Shown here: in pieces, positions 7,459 through 14,848 of the stretch
How positions within the stretch are numbered: position 1 is the stretch's first letter
How the letters are laid out: each line of letters starts with the position of its first letter
Origin: Prado023 sp049688395
GTDB taxonomy: Bacteria; Actinomycetota; Actinomycetes; S36-B12; CAIYMF01
Assembly (NCBI GenBank): GCA_049688395.1
Contig: JBAVKQ010000016.1
Location: 1-22,219, forward strand
DNA length: 22,219 nt
Reading direction: 5' to 3'
Translations under genes and position numbers: made by a program
Notes under the pieces: generated by a model
Databases searched by the model: none
Told to the model about the DNA's origin: nothing
The model's input: only the letters and a program-made list of their open reading frames with translations

Positions 7459-8778
7459 GTGGTGGGTGTCATCTCCGAGGGTTCCTCGGCTGTTGTGCGT
7501 GAGACCGCTGACGAGGCGGTGACCAACGTGCGGGTCGTGCTCGAGCAGTGCGCGTTGGGTCGTCTGCGGTGCAGCGACAAGACGCGCCGTCCCTCGGCGG
7601 CCGCGGTGGCCAGCCTGGCCGACCTGCTGGTGCGGGGCGACTTCTACCCTGACGAGGCGATCGCTGCCTACGCGTGGCCTCTGATCATCCAGGCGGGCGG
7701 CCTTGCCGAGCTCGCGGGAACCAGGCTGCAGCTGACCGCCCGCGGCCGCAAGGCGCTCTCGGCGTCTCCGCATGGGACGGTCCGCGACCTGTGGCGCAAG
7801 TGGGTCAGCAGCGGTGTCATCGACGAGTTCAGCCGGATCGAGAACATCAAGGGTCAGCGGAGCGCGACCGTGCTGTCCTCGGTCTCCACTCGCCGTAGGA
7901 CCGTTGCCGCGGCTGTGGGCTCGTTGCCCGCGGGCAGCTGGGTCGAGGTCGACGACCTGTTCGCGCAGATGCGCCGCAGTGGGTTGAACCCGACCGTCGA
8001 GCGGAACTCGCGGAGTCTGTGGCGGCTCTACCTGGCCGACCCGCAGTACGGAAGCCTCGGGCATGCCGGCTACCACGAATGGGAGATCCTCGAGGGCCGA
8101 TACACCCTGGCGGTCCTGTTCGAGTACGCGGCCACGCTGGGCCTGCTCGACGTGGCGTTCACCGAGCCGGCCGCGGCGCGCCGGGACTTCGGGCATATCT
8201 GGGGCGCCGATGACCTGGCGTACCTGAGCCGCTACGACGGCCTGACCGCAGTGCGGGTCAACGACCTCGGCGCCTACGTCCTGGGGATCACCGACCGGCC
8301 CCCGGCCGTCCCGGCACCCACCGCGGTACTGACGGTGCTGTCCACCCACGAGGTGGTCGCGGTAGGCGCCCTTGCGCCGGGGCAGGCCATGACGCTGTCG
8401 GCCTTCGCCGAGCGGACCGCTGAGCGGACCTGGCGCCTGTCGATGACGAGCCTGCTGGCCGGGATGGCCGGCGGGCGCCGCCTCGATGACCTGCATCAGC
8501 TCCTGGACAGCGCCAGCCAGGGCCCAGCGCCGGAGACCGTGACCAGGCTGCTGTCCGACGCTGCGGCGCGCGCCGCAGCGCTGTCCGACCGCGGGGTGGT
8601 GCGCCTCGTCGAATGTGCCGACCCGGCGACCGCCGCGCGGGTCGCTCGCCACCCCCGAACCGCCGTCCTTTGCCACCTGCTGGGCGATCGGCATCTCGCG
8701 GTCGCGGCCGAGCACGATGCCGCGTTCCGAGACGCGCTGGCAGACCTCGGGTACACCCTGCCACTGGCCACCCATTGA
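7459..8778 (+). CDS. Conserved-type protein of unknown function, 439 aa
   Basis: The soluble protein starts at the first GTG after an in-frame TAG at 7450-7452, so the N-terminus is bounded. Early motifs are LRCSDKTRRPSAAAV and GDFYPDEAIAAYAWPLIIQAGGL, followed by LTARGRKAL. A winged-helix-like segment follows (VRDLWRKW, IDEFSRIENIKGQR, then AGSWVEVDDLFAQMRRSG). Next come YGSLGHAGYHEWEILEGRYT and LFEYAATLGLLDVAF. The second half, with TVLSTHEVVAVGALAP and ERTAERTWRLSMTSL, recalls the Ssl2/XPB helicase N-terminal-like domain (Helicase_C_3 type). No Walker motifs or helicase core are present. I recall similar stretches in larger actinobacterial proteins, so this may be a stand-alone or shortened form. 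A DNA-related role is inference. It sits 99 bases after vapC and is probably a separate transcript. Confidence 0.75.
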   Translation: MVGVISEGSSAVVRETADEAVTNVRVVLEQCALGRLRCSDKTRRPSAAAVASLADLLVRGDFYPDEAIAAYAWPLIIQAGGLAELAGTRLQLTARGRKALSASPHGTVRDLWRKWVSSGVIDEFSRIENIKGQRSATVLSSVSTRRRTVAAAVGSLPAGSWVEVDDLFAQMRRSGLNPTVERNSRSLWRLYLADPQYGSLGHAGYHEWEILEGRYTLAVLFEYAATLGLLDVAFTEPAAARRDFGHIWGADDLAYLSRYDGLTAVRVNDLGAYVLGITDRPPAVPAPTAVLTVLSTHEVVAVGALAPGQAMTLSAFAERTAERTWRLSMTSLLAGMAGGRRLDDLHQLLDSASQGPAPETVTRLLSDAAARAAALSDRGVVRLVECADPATAARVARHPRTAVLCHLLGDRHLAVAAEHDAAFRDALADLGYTLPLATH

Positions 8779-9621
8779 GCCGGATCGTCGCCCAGCGACA
8801 CAAGCAGATGAGTCACTGCGCCGCGAGTGACCGTCAAGCAAGACGCGGCGGTGCACCACGTCCGTGGACGCAACGTGGTCGACCGTTCTCCTGGCTCATC
8901 TCACCCAGCGTGACCAAGGGCAGGAGCGGCCCACACCCGAGGTGAATCTGGCCGCCGAAGTGCCGGATTAGGGTGTGGCGCCCACGACGATCACTCACTG
9001 TGACCTACTTTTCGCGAAGACTGGCTCGACCAGCCCCTGCCGTCGACAGGAACGCTGCGACACTGGGCACGGCTTTCCGCCCACAAAGACGCACCCCGTA
9101 TCGGGTGCCCCTGTCCGGGGAGACGCCACCGGGCGGGTCTATCGGGATCGGCTATGTCTCGCCTCGCACGCACCCTGACGGGCACCCTCTTCGCTGAGGG
9201 TTTCGCTTGTGCTGCGCCCCTCTGTGTCGCGGCTCAGTAGATGGGCAGGGATGCACGGGCGAGCGGTTCGCCGTCGGCCGGGACTGCCCCCGCCTGCGGG
9301 CCGACCTGGCTGGGGGAGCGATAGTCGAGAAATAGGTGCTCGGTCTGCCCGTGGCAACAGTCGGCGTACGACCTGACCAACCGCCGGATGGTGCAACGGC
9401 CTCAGGGCGTGTTCACGACGATCCCGGGAGTTGGCATGTTCCTCACGAGCCTCACGAAGGTCCTGCCGCTCAAGCGCGGGACTGCTCGCGAGTCGGAGGG
9501 CCACCTGCTGGTGGAGTAGGACGAGGCTGTTGTCACTACTGTCACGGCACGACAGGTGGACCTGCCCCCGCGCACATCCCATGAGCCTCCCGGATCGCCC
9601 GGGTCGCGTAGCCTTTCCGGG
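8779..9621. other. Long gap with traces of decayed coding sequence
   Basis: No intact gene is supported on either strand in about 840 bases. A small hairpin GTCGC-CCA-GCGAC (8787-8799) follows the 439-residue gene, and GTCACT/AGTGAC (8812-8831) forms another. Two plus-strand frames have protein-like ends but no start: one ends at a TAG at 8969-8971 (TWSTVLLAHLTQRDQGQERP then EVNLAAEVPD), the other at a TAG at 9517-9519 (YDLTNRRMVQRPQGVFTTIP, then GVGMFLTSLTKVLP). A 28-codon frame at 9154-9240 resembles a signal-peptide start. These look like remnants of lost genes. Confidence 0.4.
9609..9614 (+). promoter_or_regulatory. Possible -10 element for a leaderless kinase transcript
   Basis: TAGCCT lies seven bases before the ATG at 9622, and no Shine-Dalgarno sequence precedes that ATG. 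This spacing fits transcription starting at the start codon. There is no clear -35. Confidence 0.3.
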
Positions 9622-10860
9622 ATGGGGTCTCCGAGCGGACGCCGTGTCACGGTGGTGCTGTGCGACCCTGCGGGCACATGGTTGGGCGCCCTTCCCCCTG
9701 TCGACCTGCCCTCGCCCTGGTACCCCAACGCCGAGGACGTCATCGAGTCCGTGCGCAAGCAGGCCGGCGTGGACGTCACGGTCCTGCGCCTCCTCGACGC
9801 CGACCAGCCACCCTCGCACCGGGGCGGTGGGAAAGTCATCGTCCTCGCGCAGGTCCAACCAGGTCAGCCGACCACGCGACGCCTCGAACCCGTCCCCCAC
9901 GTGGCGAAGTCCGCACGCGCCGACCACCGGTTGCGAGCCGCCTACGCCCGCCCTGGGGGGCCGCAAGCCGATCTGGCCTGGGCTGAGGGGGTCCTTGCCC
10001 GGCGGGGCACGCCGCGAATCGGGGCGCCGCGGCAGATTCGCACGTGGAACCTCTCGTGCATCTGGGTTTTGCCGACTGCACAGGGACCCGTCTGGCTCAA
10101 ATCGGTCCCGCCCTTCTTCGGCCACGAGGGCGCGATGATCGAAATGCTTGCGTCAGTGACCGACGCGGTGCCAGCGCTGCTCGGGCGCGACGATGGCCGG
10201 GTGCTGCTGGGCGATGTCCCCGGTGTGGACCAGTGCGACGCCCCCGCGAGGGTGCTGCGGCAGATGCTGCAGGTGCTCGTCGGAATGCAGGTGGCCCTGA
10301 TCGGACGGGTCGACAGCGTGCTTGCGACGGGGGCCTTCGACTGGCGGCCGCCGAGGTTCGACGACCTGGCTGCCGATGTGGTCGACCGGACCGCCGACCA
10401 GCTCGATATGCGGACCCGGGCGGCGCTCACCAGGATTCTCGCCGGGCTACCCAAGCGTCAGGCAGCGCTCGCCGCGTGCGGCATCCCAGACACCCTGGTC
10501 CACGGCGACTTCCACCCCGGCAACGTGCACGGCGGCACCGACGGGCTCGTGATCCTCGACTGGGCAGACTCCGGGGTCGGCCATCCGCTCCTCGACCAGT
10601 CCGTTTTCCTCGAGCGCGTCCCCCAGGCCGACCAGCCGCTGCTGCGAGCGTTCTGGTCGGCACTGTGGCGGGCTGTCATCCCCGACTGCGAGCCCGACCG
10701 GGCCGCGGGCCTCCTGGCCCCGATTGCGGCTCTGCGCCAGGCCGTCATCTACCGCTTCTTCCTGGACCGGATCGAACCCGCGGAGCACCTGTACCACGCA
10801 GCTGACCCGGCAGTCTGGCTGGCCAAGGCGGCGCTCACCGCCACGAACGCGGCCGAGTAG
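9622..10860 (+). CDS. Aminoglycoside phosphotransferase (APH)-fold kinase with N-terminal domain
   Basis: The 412-residue cytosolic protein has two parts. Residues 1-~120 (RRVTVVLCDPAGTWLGALPP, AEDVIESVRKQAG, VTVLRLL...GGGKVIVLAQV) form an alpha/beta region somewhat like a Nudix fold, but no Nudix box is seen. Residues ~145-405 are an APH-type kinase lobe with the catalytic HGDFHPGN (His294, Asp296, Asn301) and the metal-binding DWADSG (Asp313). A GHPLLD segment follows, as in choline/APH kinases. WLKSVPPFFGHEGAM supplies the probable ATP-lobe Lys and Glu. The family phosphorylates small molecules such as antibiotics, sugars or choline, and the substrate here is unknown. Similar two-domain proteins exist as uncharacterised actinobacterial genes. 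The frame is open to 9556, but 9622 gives the sensible N-terminus and has a -10-like box just upstream. Confidence 0.88.
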   Translation: MGSPSGRRVTVVLCDPAGTWLGALPPVDLPSPWYPNAEDVIESVRKQAGVDVTVLRLLDADQPPSHRGGGKVIVLAQVQPGQPTTRRLEPVPHVAKSARADHRLRAAYARPGGPQADLAWAEGVLARRGTPRIGAPRQIRTWNLSCIWVLPTAQGPVWLKSVPPFFGHEGAMIEMLASVTDAVPALLGRDDGRVLLGDVPGVDQCDAPARVLRQMLQVLVGMQVALIGRVDSVLATGAFDWRPPRFDDLAADVVDRTADQLDMRTRAALTRILAGLPKRQAALAACGIPDTLVHGDFHPGNVHGGTDGLVILDWADSGVGHPLLDQSVFLERVPQADQPLLRAFWSALWRAVIPDCEPDRAAGLLAPIAALRQAVIYRFFLDRIEPAEHLYHAADPAVWLAKAALTATNAAE

Positions 10861-10873
10861 GAGCCGTCGGCTC
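10861..10873 (+). terminator. Short hairpin after the APH-like gene
   Basis: GAGCC-GTC-GGCTC begins immediately after the TAG stop. The stem is only five base pairs and there is no U tract, so a termination role is only possible. The gap to the convergent gene is 27 bases. Confidence 0.25.
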
Positions 10874-10887
10874 TGGTGACCCCGACC

Positions 10888-11529
10888 TCACAAGCAGGTG
10901 CCGGAGGCGGCCCGGTTGTTGAGGTTGCTCGTGACCATGGTGAAGAAGCCGGACCCGAAGAAGGACTGCCGATCGCCGCGCCACCAGGTCCTGTCGTACA
11001 ACGTCGTCACTGAACCAATCACGTCCAGCTGTGAGGTGCGGTCGTTGCCACCGCCGAAGGTCGGGATCGGCACGCCGATGAGGAGGACGCCGGTGACAGC
11101 CCCCTGAGGCGAGTAGTCGAACAGGATCGCGGAGTGCAGGATGGGGGGATCCAACAACGCTGACCCGTGATGCGCGACGTCGAGCAGCTCCCTGGACGTC
11201 AGCGGCACTCCCATTCGCCGGGACAGTTCACTGAGATCTTCACGCACCCGCTGGGTGACGAGCTGCTGGCGTTCCAGGAGGTGTTGATGGTCGCGACTCT
11301 GGAACTCCCTCGCCTGGTGCACCATCTCCTCGCTCTCGGCGTACTTCGGCCCGAACGGCTGGGCACGGACCCAACGTTCGAAATCCTCCTTGCGCCGGAA
11401 CGCCCGAACCTCCTGGGCGGTCTCGTCCACGGCGACCGTGCAGATCTCGGGACACCCGGTCATCGCCGCCTTTCGCTCCTCTCCATCGGCCCCGATCTCC
11501 CGGCCGTCAATCAGGTACGTGGTCTTCAT
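10888..11529 (-). CDS. Protein with coiled-coil middle and beta/gamma-crystallin-like C-terminus, 213 aa
   Basis: The ATG at 11529 (complement) is preceded by GAGGAAACGAA, a good ribosome-binding site; the frame is open far upstream but that part looks random. Residues 1-60 are a small alpha/beta region with a Cys pair (TGCPEIC). Residues ~66-106 are a charged, Gln/Arg/Glu-rich helix likely to form a coiled coil. Residues ~130-160 are hydrophobic strands with a Gly-rich turn (PTFGGGND). Residues ~169-213 (TTLYDRTWWRGDRQSFFGSG, then SNLNNRAASG) resemble one Greek-key motif of beta/gamma-crystallin or inhibitor-I36-type domains, with NNRAAS close to the (N/D)(N/D)xx(S/T)S calcium site. There is no signal peptide. 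It is transcribed divergently from the two giant genes and may belong to the same locus. Confidence 0.75.
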   Translation of the reverse strand: MKTTYLIDGREIGADGEERKAAMTGCPEICTVAVDETAQEVRAFRRKEDFERWVRAQPFGPKYAESEEMVHQAREFQSRDHQHLLERQQLVTQRVREDLSELSRRMGVPLTSRELLDVAHHGSALLDPPILHSAILFDYSPQGAVTGVLLIGVPIPTFGGGNDRTSQLDVIGSVTTLYDRTWWRGDRQSFFGSGFFTMVTSNLNNRAASGTCL

Positions 11530-11822
11530 TTCGTTTCCTCGCTCCTCGACGGTTGCTGTAGCAGGCCGCGTCCCTGGCGTGCGCCCGGACCTCGGCCTGC
11601 CTCCAGCGTGGTCGCATGCGGCGGGGCTGTGCACCGGGTGAATCCCTTGAGCGTTGGGGCGGTGGCAGGCGACCGGGCGCTCTCGACGCGGCCCTGGATC
11701 ACCTTCACCCCTGGGGGTTTCCCTGGTGCGTCTCCGCAGCCGAAGCGGCAGCCTTCTCGCAGCGGCGAGGTGCACAAGCGCCACGCCAGCGGGACCAGGT
11801 GCCCCGCGGAAGGGAGCCCCGG
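11530..11822. promoter_or_regulatory. Divergent intergenic region
   Basis: About 293 bases separate the crystallin-like gene from the giant-protein operon, so promoters for both should lie here. No sharp -10/-35 pair or inverted repeat stands out. The plus-strand frame of the giant gene is open from 11616, but its codons there do not look translated. GGAAGGGAG at about 11809-11817 is the ribosome-binding site of the first giant gene. Confidence 0.4.
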
Positions 11823-14800
11823 ATGGCCCCGACGACGGACGGCACGTCGAATACCATCGCCTTGGTACGAGCGGTCGATCAACTCTGGCTCAGCGTGGTC
11901 TTGGAGAACCTCGAACTGGTCCAGGACGGGCTGACTCCCGCGGGCGATGGTCCGGGCTTCCTGACGCTGGTCCTGCCTGCCCAGCACACCGCCGAGTCGA
12001 TCCTCACAGACGACCCGGTCTCACCGGGGACGTCGGCCAACCGGGTGTCCGGCCCGTCCCAGCTCCGGTTCGAGATCGCCCCGGGCACAGTCATCCCGTA
12101 CACGGTCGAGGGTCTGCTGGGTTGGACCGATCGCACCCTGGTCCTGGACCCCAGGGGTGCCGTCTCGGGCAGCCCATACCCCACAACGCCACCGACCGAG
12201 ACCTTCGTGGAGATGCCCCAGGCCCTCTTCCTGTCGCCGGGGGTCGGCGGGCGGTTCGTCACGCAGGCCCAGCCGCGCACCTTCGGTGCCATCACCGAGT
12301 TGTGGCGGATGCGCCTGGGCCGGGAGCGGACGATCGATGGGGCTGCGGTCGTGCTCGAACCGCCGCACACCGAGGTGCGGGTGCGCGCCATCTGGACCGA
12401 CGATCATCAGGCGGACGTCCCGTCCGCCGACTGGCCCACCCTCCACGACGAGTTCGCGCGGCTACCCACCCGCCTCGACGAACGCCACCTGGTGCGGGCG
12501 ATGGGCGACCATGACATGGACTTGGAGTATCCCGCGCACGAGGCTGCCACGGTCGACCGGCTCTGGCTGTCGTTGGCCGGTGGGTGGTTGGACGTGGCTG
12601 GGTCGTTCTCGGGGGGGGTGCTGGCCTCCTGGGCGCAGCGGGTCGCCGCAGGTCGCGACGTTCACGTCCGGGTGGCGCATCGCGGTTGGCTGGCTCCGTT
12701 CGGCAATGTCGCATCGGTGATCCAGGTCGCTGACCGCAGATTCGAGGTCGACGCTGCCGGCGGCGTCACTGCGCCTCTGCGGCTGCGGGAATTCCTCTCG
12801 GTGAGTCCCAACACCGTCGACGTCGACACCCTGGCAGTAGCCATGCCGAACGCAGGTCGAGAGCTCCCGTTCCGCAGCATCGATCTCGTCTCGAACTTCA
12901 TCGCGGAGATCAGCCGATTGCCCATCCCTGGCGCCGCCGACGACGTCGTCTTCGTGCCGACCGCTGTCGCCGACGGCGTCCCGGTGCAGTTGGACTACAC
13001 AGCCATTGACCGGACCGGGGTGCAGCAGGCTTCCTTCACCCTGCCGGGCGTGTTCGTCCGCACGGATGCGGAATCGGACGACATCGCCGCGGTCATCTCC
13101 TACTACCAGGATCCCGCTGCGGACGTGGGGGCCACGGACCTCGGCGGACAGCCCGTCGCGTACGCCGACGAGCTGCCGGGCACCGAGGGAGACGGCAAGA
13201 CCACCCTGCCCAGCTGGGCAATGTCGTTCACGGTCGGGACCCCGACCTCGCCCGCGTCGCTGCCCGACGGGGTCCTTCCCCTGGTTCCGGCCATGGACAC
13301 TGCCGCGGTCGTCGACGACAAGGTCGACACCCTTCGCGGTCAGGACGCTGAACCCTTCACAGTGCGGATGGCCGGCGTGTGGCTGGAGCACGGCCTCGAC
13401 CTCGGCGTCAACGTCGCACTGGGCTTCCTCGACCTCGACATTCCGATCACCCTGCCGTTCTCCGGCGGTGGCAGCGGCATCACGGCACCCGACCTGAACG
13501 TGGGACAGCTCACCGCGCTGCTCGGCCCCGCTGTCGAACTGCTCGCCGGCGACGAGTGGGATCCCACGGCTGCGCTCGGGGACACGGCCCTCTTCCTCGG
13601 GTCGGTGCAGCTGGACAAGCTGATCGCCAAGCTCAACATCGGTGGCGACGTCCTGGCCGAGGCAGGCCTGCCCCGGTACGACATCGAGCTGCATCGCCCG
13701 GAGCCCGACGCCCTGCCGGATGCCTTGTGCATCTCACTGACCTGGAACCCGACCCTGCAATCCTTCGGCGACACCCTGATCGTCGCCCAGGACCCAAAAC
13801 TCGATGACTCCCCGTTCCCGGCGGAGGCGCAGGGGGAGCTGGACTTCCTGCTCGAGCACTGCATCCCCCTCGATGACCTCGACGCAGAGCCCGAGACCAC
13901 CGTTGACGTGACCGTGCGCAACATCATGATCCAGTTGCCGCCGCCCAAGCCGATCATTGCCGTCGCGTTCACCAAGATCCGCTTCCTCGACCCGCCCGAC
14001 GGGCCGGCCGACGTGGACGTCGAGATCGCCGCCGTCCGGTTCCTGGGCGCCCTGACGTTCCTGGATCCCATTCAGGAGTTCCTCGCCGGGCTCGGCGGTG
14101 GTCCGCGGATCGAGATCCGCGATGACGCCGTCCAGGCAGACCTGACCTTCCCGCTGCCCGACATCAGCCTCGGGGTGCTCGGCATCACCGGGCTGGAGGT
14201 CGGCACCGGGCTGGTGATCGACCTGACCGGTGGCCCGTTGCGGGCCGCGTTCAACCTGGGTACCCGCGCCGATCCGTTCACCCTGAGCGTGATGGGCTTC
14301 GGCGGATCGGGGTCAGTCGAACTGGAAGCCTCACCCCACCCATTCGGGATCGTCCGACTGGAGCTGTCCCTGGCCTTCGTGATCGAGCTGAGCATCGACG
14401 TGGTGGTCGCGAAGGGATCCCTGCGAGCCTCCTTCGGAGCCTCCCTGGAGTTGACTGCGATCCTCGTGGATGGCGAGGTCAGTGCCGACGTCACCCTCGG
14501 GGCCTTCCTGGACATCCTGGGCGAGGTCCAGGTGCTCGGTCTGATCTCGATCGTGGTGCAGGTGCTGCTCACCCTGGAGTACACCGCCTCGACCGGCGTG
14601 CTGGTCGGGGAGGCGACCGTGACCGCCTCGGTCGACGTCGGGTTCATCGAGAAGGAGGTCAGCTTCACGATCTCGCAGGAGATGGCCCTGGGCGACGGCT
14701 CGGGCGCTCGGTCAGCCCTCGCCGCTGCGGCCAGCTCGAGCGCCACCGCGGGGGGCTTCGCCACCCGATTCCCGACCCCGCAGCTCTGGAACTCCTACTG

Positions 14801-14825
14801 CGCGGCATTCGCGGACGCGGCCTAG
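11823..14825 (+). CDS. Giant beta-rich protein A, 1000 aa, function unknown
   Basis: The ATG at 11823 follows a clear GGAAGGGAG site and gives exactly 1000 residues with no signal peptide. The N-terminal third (TIALVRAVDQLWLSVVLENL, LVLPAQHTAESIL, LWRMRLGRERTIDGAAVVLE) alternates short strands and loops. Residues ~190-560 are acidic and beta-rich. From ~547 the chain becomes Gly/Leu/Val/Asp-rich. From ~730 to 960 it is an almost unbroken series of amphipathic or hydrophobic strands (ISLGVLGITGLEVGTGLVID, LELSLAFVIELSIDVVVAKG, VQVLGLISIVVQVLLTLEYT). An Ala/Ser-rich linker and a C-terminal WNSYCAAFADAA (989-1000) follow. The C-terminal half recalls uncharacterised DUF6603-like giant proteins, from memory only. 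No enzyme motif is seen. The second giant gene starts 23 bases later and is surely co-transcribed. A self-assembling or scaffold role is a guess. Confidence 0.88.
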   Translation: MAPTTDGTSNTIALVRAVDQLWLSVVLENLELVQDGLTPAGDGPGFLTLVLPAQHTAESILTDDPVSPGTSANRVSGPSQLRFEIAPGTVIPYTVEGLLGWTDRTLVLDPRGAVSGSPYPTTPPTETFVEMPQALFLSPGVGGRFVTQAQPRTFGAITELWRMRLGRERTIDGAAVVLEPPHTEVRVRAIWTDDHQADVPSADWPTLHDEFARLPTRLDERHLVRAMGDHDMDLEYPAHEAATVDRLWLSLAGGWLDVAGSFSGGVLASWAQRVAAGRDVHVRVAHRGWLAPFGNVASVIQVADRRFEVDAAGGVTAPLRLREFLSVSPNTVDVDTLAVAMPNAGRELPFRSIDLVSNFIAEISRLPIPGAADDVVFVPTAVADGVPVQLDYTAIDRTGVQQASFTLPGVFVRTDAESDDIAAVISYYQDPAADVGATDLGGQPVAYADELPGTEGDGKTTLPSWAMSFTVGTPTSPASLPDGVLPLVPAMDTAAVVDDKVDTLRGQDAEPFTVRMAGVWLEHGLDLGVNVALGFLDLDIPITLPFSGGGSGITAPDLNVGQLTALLGPAVELLAGDEWDPTAALGDTALFLGSVQLDKLIAKLNIGGDVLAEAGLPRYDIELHRPEPDALPDALCISLTWNPTLQSFGDTLIVAQDPKLDDSPFPAEAQGELDFLLEHCIPLDDLDAEPETTVDVTVRNIMIQLPPPKPIIAVAFTKIRFLDPPDGPADVDVEIAAVRFLGALTFLDPIQEFLAGLGGGPRIEIRDDAVQADLTFPLPDISLGVLGITGLEVGTGLVIDLTGGPLRAAFNLGTRADPFTLSVMGFGGSGSVELEASPHPFGIVRLELSLAFVIELSIDVVVAKGSLRASFGASLELTAILVDGEVSADVTLGAFLDILGEVQVLGLISIVVQVLLTLEYTASTGVLVGEATVTASVDVGFIEKEVSFTISQEMALGDGSGARSALAAAASSSATAGGFATRFPTPQLWNSYCAAFADAA

Positions 14826-14848
14826 AAGCGGCCTGGAAGGAACTGATC

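Noticed and set aside
7192..8859. 555-codon minus-strand frame opposite the 439-residue gene
   Set aside because: It is antisense to a gene with clear motifs; its Arg/Gly/Gln/His-rich composition is typical of the complementary strand of GC-rich coding DNA.
9154..9240. 28-codon frame MSRLARTLTGTLFAEGFACA... resembling a signal peptide
   Set aside because: It has no ribosome-binding site and a stop after 28 codons; the hydrophobic stretch is interrupted. At most it is a remnant of a lost secreted protein.
9139..10125. 328-codon minus-strand frame overlapping the start of the APH-like gene
   Set aside because: It is antisense to the N-terminal domain of a recognised kinase, with no homologous motif and no plausible start site.
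12462..13694. 410-codon minus-strand frame inside giant gene A
   Set aside because: It is an antisense shadow of a long continuous gene; composition is low-complexity and no motif is seen.
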